Made by a program: the position numbers and the translations under genes. Shown here one piece after another: positions 1 to 15,100 of a stretch of 64,000 nt of DNA. Position 1 is the first letter of the stretch. Each line of letters starts with the position of its first letter. The notes under the pieces are model-generated. The model saw nothing but the letters and a program-made list of their open reading frames with translations. It was not told where the DNA came from and made no database searches. Source of the stretch: Equus caballus (lineage: Eukaryota > Chordata > Mammalia > Perissodactyla > Equidae); assembly GCF_041296265.1 (NCBI RefSeq), contig NC_091693.1, positions 24,924,001 through 24,988,000 on the forward strand. The letters run 5' to 3'.

Positions 1-59
1 TCTAAAAGTCTATTTAAATCATGGGGGAGACAGCGGATCAATTCATATGTACATGAACT

Positions 60-137
60 CTCATCGACTCCTCACAGCAAACATGCTGTAGGTATTATTA
101 TTATCACAATTTTTCAGATGAGGAAACTGAGGCACGG
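60..137 (-). repeat. MIR fragment
   Basis: The stretch ends in the 'cagatgaggaaactgaggca' core typical of an antisense MIR SINE, preceded by an AT-rich tract with ATT repeats. This is an old mammalian repeat downstream of SYT5. Family call is by eye. Confidence 0.5.
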
Positions 138-230
138 GGGGTGAGTGAATGAATAAATGAATGGATGAGCAAGAGAGTGAGTGGGTGAGTAGGTGAGTGG
201 GTGGGTAGATGAGTGGCTGTCCAGACTAGA
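138..230. repeat. Degenerate GAGTGGGT/GAATGAAT tandem repeat
   Basis: A short low-complexity tract built from imperfect tetranucleotide steps (gaat, gagt, gggt). It lies just downstream of the SYT5 polyadenylation signal and shows no coding character. Confidence 0.6.
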
Positions 231-336
231 CAGCCCTACCCCTGCCTTTGTGTGATCCCACAGCTGAAGATGAGGCTCCCGCCCCTGCCCACCCCCATCA
301 AGCAGCACGGGGCCAGGCCACCAACGTTGCTGAGTA

Positions 337-342
337 TTTATT
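337..342 (-). other. SYT5: SYT5 polyadenylation signal AATAAA
   Basis: On the minus strand this reads AATAAA, 370 bases downstream of the SYT5 stop codon. It is the first canonical signal after the stop, so the 3' UTR probably runs from 712 to about 315-325. Confidence 0.65.
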
Positions 343-712
343 TTGTCCCAGGAGTGATGCGGGAAGCAGACCGGGGACAGGAGTGGGTGATCTTGTGCAG
401 GAAGAGGGGCGTTGGGGGCGAAGGGGATAGCAGGCTGGGATCACTGATTGTCGAAGCAGAGGGCTGAACCCTGGGGGGAGGCAGACTGCTCCCCTCCCCC
501 AGGGGTTCCAGGGGCTTCTGGGTATGTGCGTGGTGGGAAAGTTGGCAAGTTATCATGGTTGGCATAATGGGGGTGGGGGAGAAGGCAGGAAAGCATCAGG
601 AGATTGGGGCGGAGGAGTCGGGGGTGGGCAGTTAGCGGTCAGAGAAGGTTTAAAGGTGGGCCTGGGCGTGGCTTTGGCCAGGAGTCTGGGGTCAGGGGCT
701 TGAGGGTAGGGA

Positions 713-5770
<5,058 letters not shown>

Positions 5771-5867
5771 GGCGGCGGGCTCTCACAGTCCTTTCTGCGA
5801 AGGCACCCAAGCGCCCTAGCCCCCCACGCCCACCCCGTGCGTCCCTTGAGTCCTTCGAACAACAAAG

Positions 5868-5951
5868 AACTCCAACTCCCATCGGCACGTTGGGCGACCA
5901 GCCGCACAGGAATCGGCAAGCCGCCGGGAGGCATGCTGGGGGTTGTGGTTT
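5868..5951. promoter_or_regulatory. SYT5 5' region: inverted pair of ZNF143-like motifs
   Basis: About 100-180 bases upstream of the SYT5 ATG are two sequences close to the ZNF143/Staf site (ACTACAATTCCCAGCATGC). One is at 5868-5886 on the plus strand. The other is at 5931-5951 on the minus strand and contains 'cccccagcatgc'. They sit in a CpG-rich stretch that probably holds the SYT5 transcription start and 5' UTR. Motif match is by eye; occupancy is inference. Confidence 0.45.
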
Positions 5952-6141
5952 CAGCTTCCCAGCGACGTAGGGCGGGCGCTGGAGGTGGGCTCCAGGAGCT
6001 AGTTCCATCCCAAAGGGACGCCTTCTCCCTCTTAGGACCCCCCCCCCCCCCAGGAATCCCACTGACTTCCCCTCTTCCTTGTCCCTCCCCAGGGCCTGAA
6101 CCGGAAATGGGCAAAGGCGGGCGTGGGAACTAGCGGACCGG

Positions 6142-6225
6142 GTTGCCCAGAGCAACGGCTGGCTCCACTCGGGCGGGGTGGGAGCAACGCTAGTTACCTT
6201 GGCAACGGTCTGTTGCCAAGACAAC
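6142..6225. promoter_or_regulatory. Cluster of three RFX X-box-like motifs upstream of SYT5
   Basis: Three sequences fit or nearly fit GTNRCC-N(0-3)-RGYAAC. They are GTTGCCCAGAGCAAC (6142-6156), GTTACCTTGGCAAC (6193-6206) and GTTGCCAAGACAAC (6212-6225, one mismatch). They lie 370-455 bases upstream of the SYT5 start codon in GC-rich DNA. RFX factors bind such boxes in ciliary and neuronal promoters. Confidence 0.55.
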
Positions 6226-7053
6226 GGGCGGGGCTTACGCACAGAGGCTGAGTCTGGGCGGGGCAGGCTCGAGCAGGCTCCCTCCGAGCCCCGTCGGGCC
6301 TGATACCTCAGCCCCGGATCCCGGGACAAGCGAGGATGGGGAGGGGGCGGCCTTGCCAGTTGGTCCATGAGCCTACAGCTGCCTCCTCCCTCCACATCTG
6401 GCCCTAGGAGCGGAGATTCAGGCTTCCCCCTCCTCCCACTCTTGCGGGGAATGTAGGGGGCAGGGGGCTACCTTGCTGCTCTGCTGGGCCCACATCCTCC
6501 TCGGCCTGTTTGTCTCTCCCTTGCATCCCTAGCTCTGTCTTCACACCTGTCCTCGTGACTGCCTCGGCCTCCTCTTCTCTCTCTTGACTCCAAATCGAGG
6601 TCTTCTCTATTTCTGTCCGTCCCCCATCGGTCCCTCGCCCCTCTCCCGTCTGTGTCTCTCTCGCTCTCTGCCTGTTGTCTGGTCCCTGTTTCCCGGGGTC
6701 TCTCCCCCGCCTGCTCCTCCCTCCCCTCTGGCTCTTTGTCTCCACACCTGTGTCTAAATCCCAATCTCCCCGTTTCAGGATCCAGCCCTCCTACTCCCTC
6801 TGTTGGTCCTTCCCAGTGTCCCCCCCACATGCACACACATCCCATTTCTCTAGGGATGGGAATGAGGTTGGGGCTTAGGGAGCGGGACCCAGAGGCTCCT
6901 ACCTGCTCAGCGGCTGGACAGGACCCTCCCGGGAGACACTGAGGCGCCGGCCCCGCCCGGACCCCGCCCCCGCACGCGGGCGGCTGGCGCTGTCCTGGGT
7001 GCTGATCGCGGAGCGCGATGGGGCCAGGGCGCGGCTGGGCGGAGCCGGGCCGA

Positions 7054-7055
7054 TT

Positions 7056-7112
<57 letters not shown>

Positions 7113-7185
7113 GACAGACAGAGACAGAGAGAGACAGAGAAAGAGACAGAGACAGACAGAAACAGAGAAAGAAAGAAAGAGGGCG
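7054..7185. repeat. Compound microsatellite (GT)n(GA)n(CAGA)n(GAAA)n
   Basis: A 130-bp run of GT, GA, CAGA and GAAA steps, purine-rich on the plus strand beyond the GT part. It lies about 1.3 kb upstream of the SYT5 ATG. Open frames through it are Arg/Glu or Ser/Leu low-complexity artefacts. Confidence 0.9.
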
Positions 7186-7192
7186 TGTGCGC

Positions 7193-7202
7193 GCGCATGC
7201 GT
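7193..7202. promoter_or_regulatory. NRF1-like palindrome
   Basis: GCGCATGCGT differs by one base from the NRF1 core GCGCATGCGC and is embedded in an alternating purine-pyrimidine stretch. It adjoins the microsatellite upstream of SYT5. A single motif match, so weak. Confidence 0.35.
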
Positions 7203-7203
7203 G

Positions 7204-7754
7204 TTCCGTCCCTGGTAGGTGGAGAGTCCCGCCCCGCCCCTCGTCCCGCCCACGAGCCGGGAACCACCAGGGCGCCCACTGATGTTTATCCTGGTCCCCC
7301 AGGATTTTCCGCCTTCTATTCCAGCCCCCCCCCTCCGCACCCTCGGTACTGCCCAAAGAACCGGGCACCAGGATACCTGGTCCTAGGACCCAGGAGACCC
7401 TCTCCGGAGACATTAGTGATCAGATACCCAGACAGGAGATTTGGCGTGAACGTCTCCAGCAAATCAGTCCCAGACATCACCCCACCCTCTAAGTTCCCAT
7501 ATCGCCAGGCCCAGAAGGCAAGTCCCCACGCTCCTAGTTCCAGGGAACGGCGTCCACACTGCCCAGACCCTGAACACAGAAGTCTGGACCTCCAGCCTTC
7601 ACTGAGAAACTCAACCATCCAAACCTCTGTTTTTTCGGGTGCAAAATTGTGAGTCCCTCTAGGATGTCTGCCTCAATACCGAAACATTAGGAGCCCACCT
7701 CCACCCCCACGCCAATATTATTTCCAGACCCATAAATCCACTGGGGCAAGTGTC
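7204..7754. other. SYT5-PTPRH intergenic spacer
   Basis: No gene, RNA or clear repeat is seen here. The sequence is GC-rich near SYT5 and more neutral towards the PTPRH 3' end. Confidence 0.5.
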
Positions 7755-7771
7755 TCTGGGGAGAACAGTGA

Positions 7772-7777
7772 TTTAAT
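7772..7777 (-). other. PTPRH: PTPRH polyadenylation signal ATTAAA
   Basis: The minus strand reads ATTAAA, the second most common mammalian signal, 460 bases downstream of the PTPRH stop codon. No AATAAA lies closer, so the 3' UTR is likely 8236 to about 7755. Confidence 0.5.
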
Positions 7778-8236
7778 AAATTATGGGATAGAAAAAAAAA
7801 TGTACAGGCAATGAGGTGCAGGGAAACCTCAGACCCTGGAAGACTGATTTTGTTTCTCGAGTAAAAGATGAGCAAGATCCTGCCTGCCCTTGCTCCTTGG
7901 GTAGCCAGATTTCCAGACCCTAGTTCTTTCCTTCCTTGGAATTCAGCTTGTTTCCTTGAGACCCTGCAGCCCGGGCCTCCGGGGTCCTCCTCCCTCAAAG
8001 AATGAGGAAATCCTTGCTCCCATCCCTCCCCTCTGAGGAAGCAGGAATCCAGCATCCCAGCTTCCACCTGACCTCCTCCCCCAAGGAAATAGTTTAGACT
8101 GCCAGCCCCCTCCTCCTGCAGGGCCCAGGAGTCTGGGACCCCAGCCCTCTGCTCTCCCAGGGGTCCTGGAATCTGGGGTGAAGTAGGGATGCAGAGTTTG
8201 ATCCTAGCTGGGCTGGGGTCTCAGCCCTCCTGCAGC

Positions 8237-11200
8237 TTATGCCTCCTGCTGCTCGGCCTGGATGGCGGCCACATTCTTGTAGAGCAGATTCTCATACATG
8301 GGCTCCTTCTTGGCTGGGATTAGGGAGGACTGCTGGAGGAACCGCAGGATGCACTCGTGCAGGAACACGTACTGGGCCTGGCGAGGGGCCCCACGGGGTT
8401 AGGGGTGCCCTCCTGAGGCTTGGCTTGCCTTCCACCAGGGCCCCCCCCCCCACCTGCCCTGTGCCCCTCAGGAGCCCCATCACCTCAGTCTGCACCATCA
8501 GCGGCCGGCTTTCCCTCATCTTCTTCAAGTAGCTGAAGGGCCCCACGAGACCCTCACACTCCAGCTGCCGCAGGAGGACGTCCAGGGCGATGAGGGTGCC
8601 CGTGCGGCCCACACCAGCACTAGGCAGGGACAAGAAGGGGTGAGGCCACGGGAGGGGGGAGTCTCAGCTGACTGGAGGGGTCTGCTTGGGGAGCACCCAG
8701 GGCTCATGGTATTATTCAGGGAGACACTGTTCTGGGGATACACTGTAAGTGGAGGTTACTTAATTAAGCGGAAACTAATTACACACAACTCTGCCCTGAG
8801 TTCCTTCCATCAGCTAGGCCCTGTCCCAAGGTGCATTTTCGCTCCTCCCGTGCCTGAGAGGTAGGAGCTATCTGCATGTCCACTTTACAGATGGGGCAAT
8901 GAAGGCTGAGTGAGGTGAAGTCACTTGTCCCAGGTCACTCGGCTAATAAGTGACAGAGCTGGGGGTTCACGCATGGGAAGATGAATTCCCAAGCTGATAA
9001 TCCAGAAAAAACTCTTTAAACATAAAATTAACCATTTTGAAGTGAACAATGCAGTGGCATTTAGTACTTCACCATGTTGCGCACGGCCACCTCTAATTAG
9101 TTCTGGAACACTTTCATCTCCCCAAAAGGAGACCCCATACCCGTTATCAGTCTCTCCCCATTCTCTGCTCTCCCCAGCCCCTGGCAACCACCAATCTGTC
9201 TTCTGGCTATGTGGCTTTGCCTTGGGGACATTTCGTGTACAGAGAATCATGCGCTATGTGACCTTTTGTGTCTGGCTCCTTTCACCCAACATGCTGCTTT
9301 CCATGTCCATCCACGTCATCGAATGAATCAGTGCTTCATTTGTTTTTATGGTTCAAGCTAATCGTCCTAACCTCCACATGCAAGATTCCCTTCTGCACTT
9401 GGGGGAAGGGATGACATTCTGCTGGGGACACATCCAGAGGGTACTATCTGGGGACAGGGCAGGTGTTAGGACACAGTTCAGCAGAGAGATGAAGAGCGCC
9501 ACCATGGACATCTGCTTGGCCGCTTACTACTGGCCTTGAACCCGGTGACTTGAGTTTTCTGACTGTCTCCTTAGCTCTGCCACGACGAGGAGCCCCTTTG
9601 GTCATGAGGGTGCACTGAGGATCAGCAAGACTGTGGCTGTGAGGTTTCCATCACAGAACCGACACATGTCTGTGTTCCCTGAGTGTCAACTCTCACCAAA
9701 AGCAGGGCTCCCATTTCAGAGGCTGGCTGTCATTCAGGAGCAAGCCCCTCCTCATCCCCCTCCTGGATGCATTTAGTGAAATCTCATCTATGGAGGCTTC
9801 CGTAGATGAGCAAGACCCAGCCCAGGAGCCCAAGAGGTGTTTCAAATGTTTCTCACAATCTTTGTCCGCTCCGCTCCTCCCCTTCACTGCTTCCTCCCTT
9901 CTGCTCCTCCTCAACCTTTTCCTCTTTCTTTCCCGTCTTCTCACCCTTATCCTCATTCACTGCCCCCTTACTTTCTGCCTCCATCACCTCCATCTCCTTC
10001 TCCTCGCTTCTGTCTCCTTCCTCTACAAGTTCCCGAAGACCCAGATACTCCTGTTTTCTGAGTCCCAAGGGGGTGGTTCTCTCACAGGGAGGGGGTCCTC
10101 ACCTGCAGTGCACGATGGGGGGGCCTCCCCCCATGGTCTGGTTCAACCACTGCCGGAGCATCTTCCAGAAAGCCAGCAAGGGGTCTGGGGAGTGGGGGAC
10201 GCCATGGTCTGGCCAGGTCATGTAGTGGAACTGACGCACAGATAGAGCCTTCTGCTCTTGCATCTAAACCGAAGGCGGGTTGGGGAGGGAGAGCTGAGGA
10301 CCAGGGCGGCTGGTTTCTGACTGGTTGGGGCATCCCTGGGGCACACCGCGGTCCCTTGGGGGAGTGATAGAAGGTTAGACTTCATGGGAAATTCTGGGGA
10401 AGGGGCTGCCCTGGAATGTCATGGGGAGGAATTGAGGGCCAAGACAGGGCTGGTCAGGCGGGGGGACTTACGTGCCAAAGCTTCAGGTCTCGTACTGTCC
10501 AGTTCTCCATCACCTCCTCATCCGTCAGGGTCACTTGTAGGCTCCCATGGGTGCAGGGCTGGGCATCTAGAGGCCAATAATGCTCACACTTCACCTGGGG
10601 AGTACTGGAGGGTCAGAGACACGAGGCCCCAGAGAACTTACCCCGATACCCCTCTGCACTGTGGCTCTTGCATTCAGTGCCGGGGAATCCCTCCCGCCCC
10701 AGCCATGAGGCAAGACCCACAGGCAGCCAGGAGTAGATTCATCCCAGCCCAGAGGACCGCTCCTTCCCAAGGTCATTGGGATCAGCTTCGCCCCATACAT
10801 GGACCAGTGGATGGACTGGGGGAGATGGAAGAGGCTGGGGTCATATTGGAGGGAATGAGTGAGGTCTGGGTCAAGGTCTACACTGGGATCAGTGTCCCAG
10901 ACAGGGTCACAGGTTGGAGCTCAAGGGTCAGCACCCAGGAGCCAGGTCTCCTCTCACCCGGCCGGACTCCACACAGTTGGTCAGCATGACCAAGGTGTGG
11001 CTCTGCTGTTCCCACACCAGGCGCCAGAAGTCACCCACGGTCTGGGGCAGGGGGCCCTGGGCTGCAATGAACTCCTGGGGACTCCAGAGACCCTGGTTGA
11101 GAAAAAGAGGCAAATCATGACCCCCTCAGACCTTTATCTTCTCTGGCTCACTCAGCATCCTCCCAGCTCCCAACCACAACCTTACAGGTATGAAGCTGGC

Positions 11201-12153
11201 GTTGATGTAGTCAGAGCCTGGCTTCTCATGGAGGGGCTCCAGGGGCACGCGGGACCAGTCATCTACCGGGAGAGGCCAGCATTAGCAATGCAGAGAGAGG
11301 GGCGAGAGACCCGGAGAGACTCAGAGAGGCATGGAGACAAGACTGAGACGCAAGGACAGAAAGTCATGCCGAGGTGCATACAGACACTGGGAGCTCGGAG
11401 AGCGACAGAGGGACCTCAGCTGGGAGGAGAACGTCAGGGGGCTCTCAGCTCACTGGTGGCAGGAGCTTTGTCTCTCACAGGGGATAAGGGATGGGACCAG
11501 GGATGGGGTGTTGACAAAGTCACAATTGGGGACAAAATCATAGAGGCTTGAGACTTACAGGGCAGCACGTTTCTGTAACGGTTCTTGGCGCTGTTTTCTG
11601 GAGCTAAGGCCACCGTCTGAGACTGGTTGTGGCCCTCCAGGGCCAATTGCTGGGGGCAGAGGCACAGCAGGGATGCACGGACATTAGAATTTCTCCACCT
11701 TCTGCCGGGCACACCCCTGCTGCTCCCCTTGCCCCTTGCACCCTGGAATTCTATGCCACCCATAAAAATGGAATGTACAAGTACCACCATCCCTGCGGGG
11801 CATTTGGGAGGGTTGGGGGGACACTGGGGACTGGAGAGATGGGTGGGAGAGAAGGTGGCAGAGGAAAACATAGGTGTTTCTTTAGGACTGACCCAAGGAC
11901 CCATCTTTAGTGTAAGATTTAATGAGTCAAGAGATAATCATGCCTGAGAATTTCTGTGTCAGCCAACAAAGTATGTGTCGCTGGTTCTGTTTAATCCCAA
12001 AGGTGTGAAAGGTCTGGGGTGGGCTGGTGGGGTTCAGATCAGCCTCCTCTGTTCCACTCTACCTGGTACTCGTTTGCAAAACCACAGTTGCTGTCCTTCG
12101 CATTTTCCCTGACATGGTCAGCGAAGTCTTCTGCCTGGATGTCCCCTGTAAAG
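8237..12153 (-). CDS. PTPRH: PTPRH cytoplasmic phosphatase domain exons
   Basis: Eight exons encode the catalytic half of PTPRH. All the landmarks of an active classical PTP are present: the phosphotyrosine loop [15 protein letters not shown], the substrate-entry stretch [11 protein letters not shown], the WPD loop WPDHGVP with its general acid, and the P-loop [11 protein letters not shown]. The P-loop is split between the exons ending at 10103 and starting at 8619, so its serine codon spans an intron. The Q-loop glutamine is in MVQTEAQYVF. The tail keeps tyrosines ([10 protein letters not shown]) and ends AEQQEA. No stops or frame breaks are seen, so the domain is probably active although the ectodomain varies. 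Confidence 0.95.
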
Positions 12154-15100
12154 CTGTGGGTGGGGAGCCAAAGAGTTTAACCTCCTTTAATCCTATTCTC
12201 TTGGGATAAAAGAAAAGTTGTTTTTTCATTGTTTGTTTATTTTTTACATCCCCAGAACTTATTTGTCTTATAACTGGAAGTTTGTACCTTTTGACCACTT
12301 TCACCAATTCCACCCTCCACCTCTGGCAACTACCAATCTGTTTTCTGCATCTATGAGCTCGATTTTGTTTGGTTTGGGTTTTTTTAGATTCCACATATAA
12401 GTGAGATCGAATAGTACTTGTCTGTCTCTGTCTCACTTATTTCACGTAGCATAATGCCCTCAAGGTCCATCCACATTGTTGCAAGTGGCAAGATTTCATT
12501 CTTTTTCATGGTTGAGTAATATTCTATCACATATATACACCACATCTTTATCCACTCATCCATCAATGGATGCTTAGGTGGTTTCCAAGTCTTGGCTGTT
12601 GTGAATAATGCTGCAATGAACATGCGAATGCAGATGTCTTTTGATAGTGATTTTGTTTCCTTTGGATAAATACTCAGAAGAGGAATGGCTGGATCAAAAA
12701 AGGTATTTTTGATCCATCAATTCCACTCCCGGCTGTATACCCCAAAGAATTGAAAGCAGGGTCTCAAAGAGATGTTTGTGTGCTCATTTCATAGCAGCAT
12801 TATTCACAACAGCCTAAAGGTGGAAGCAACCTAACTGTCCAACTGATGGATGAATGGACAAGCAAAATGTGGTCTATCCATACAATGGAATCCTATTCAG
12901 CCTTAAAGAGGGAGGAAATTCTGACACATGCTACAACACAGATGAACCTGAAGAACATTGCACCAAGTGAAATAAACTGGTCACGAAAGGACAAATACTG
13001 TATGATTCCACTTATATAAGGTATCTAGAGGAGTCAAATTCATAGAGACAGAAAGTAGAAGGGCGGGCGCCAGGGCTGGAGGAGGGGGGATACGGAGTAA
13101 GGGTTTAATGCAGACAGAGTTTCAGTTTTGCAAGATGAAAAGAGTCCTGTGGACGGATGGCGATGACAGTTGCACAATAAAGTGAATGTACTTAACACTG
13201 CTGAACTGCACCCTTAAAAATGGTTAAGATGGTAAATATTAAGTTATGTGTGTTTTACCACAATTAAATTGTTTTTAATTCAAAAAAAAGAAAAGGTGTT
13301 TTTTCTCCCATTTAGGGCCACTCCCTTTCTCCTGGGCTCCCATTCCCTCCCACCTTCTCCAGCCATCAGTCCTTCCCTCACTTCTGTGTCCCCACCCGCT
13401 CCTCTTTCCCTTTTACTTGTAAACAGGCTAATCTCTCTTCTATATAAAAAAAAAATCTTTGGACCTCATGAAGCTCCTCCTGCAGCTCTTTCTCTCTCTT
13501 CCCCATGGAATATAATCTTGTGAACAATGTCTTGACTCGGTTTCGAAGCTGGGACTGGACGCCAGTCACTTCCCCTTCTTGAGCAGCTGATTAAATTCAC
13601 ATCCTCACCGCCATCTCTATCAGGATGTCACACTCTGGGCCACTGCCCACTCACCTGCCCTCATCCCCCCAAGGCAGGTACCAGAAAACCATAGGGACAA
13701 CCCCTAGGGCCCAGAGGCTGCTGAACTCATTCAGACTAAGACTGCTTGCCTTGCATTGCCCATTCCTTCCTCCAGAAACCTAAATAAAGGCTCTTGCTAG
13801 GTCTCTTCCACCTCCCTCTGCTCCCGACCGGCCCTGGTGCTTCCCATGCGGCTCTGCATGATGTGTAATAAACCATCTTTTCAACGGCACTCACCTCTGA
13901 TCTGTGGGCCTTATCATAACTAAACGATGATAAAACCTATTACAACACCTCTTCACATTCGGACTTCTCGCAGGGACCAGTTTCCTCCACCTCCTTTCTA
14001 CACTTCACGGTGGCCTGGTGTCTACACCACTGCTCCAGGGGAACGTCTTTTTCCAAAGTCCCCTTATCTTATCAGCCTCCTCATCTCTAATTCCAAGTCC
14101 CCTTCAGTCGGTCCTTCAGGTGACCGCATGGCGGCATTCCGCACCCAGGACTGCTCCTTCCCTTTTTCTGGATCTGTGATCCCATCCTGCTTTGCACCAC
14201 CGCCACCACCTCTCCGGCCACTGCTTCTCCGTCTCCTCCTCCTCTGTTCATCTTAAAAGGTGGCTGTTTCTGGGACTGCACCCTCAAGCCCCCTTTTCTC
14301 ACTGGACACACACCTCTTATGGGCTTTGTCCACTTTCGTAGCTTCACCTTCAAATCTGTACATCTGTGATTTCTGAATTTCTCTCGCCATTTCCTACTTC
14401 TCACTCTCCCGAGCTTCCGATCCATTTTCCCACCCACCTCCTGGAATCTTCACCTGGATGTCCTGGAGGATTATAACGGGGACATCCAAACATGCATGTG
14501 GAGGTTGGGGATGGGGAAATGCTCAACATATAGACAGGGCCAGACTTGGAATCCAGTGAATGCAGTGACTTGTTGCAGATGCCACACAAAGCAGATAGGC
14601 ACAGGGTAAGGTGGCAGGAGGTCAACATTATTGGGGTGGGATGCGGGCCAGGACAGATTCCACGGCAAAGAAGAAACTGGACATCATCTTCCCCACGCCT
14701 GTATTTGGTCTACCTTGTGCATCTGCTTCTGATGGCCACTGCCTCAGGTTACCCCTCATTCTTTTGCGCCCAGGCCATCACAGCTGTTCTCCCAACTTCC
14801 CTCCTTTCCCTGTCCCGTCTCTCCTCTATCAATCCCTGGGCGTTTTTCTAACATACAGATTTGACATTATTGACCTGATCTAAAGAGGACTCAGAACGAT
14901 GAAGAATTTGCACAAACTTTCTCCTGAACCATTGAACTGTGGATCCAACTGCCCATTCAACGTCTCCACTTGCATGTCCAACAAGCATCTCAAACTTAAT
15001 GTGTCCACAACTGAGCTCCAGATACTTTCCCCTCAAGCTGCTCGCCCATAGTCATTTCATCTCAAGCAGCAGAGATTCCAGTCTTCCTGGTGCTCAGGCT

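Noticed and set aside
6999-7652. Long plus-strand open frame through the CAGA microsatellite
   Set aside because: It is created by the repeat and GC-rich flanks, has no recognisable domain and lies in an intergenic promoter region.
12063-12145. PTPRH exon start at the downstream acceptor (12145)
   Set aside because: It breaks the frame from the linker exon and gives an early stop; the acceptor eight bases upstream restores [11 protein letters not shown].
13378-13569. Possible coiled-coil exon ([18 protein letters not shown]) in a PTPRH intron
   Set aside because: No matching PTPRH region exists and the flanks look like repeat DNA; the phase-complete model does not need it.
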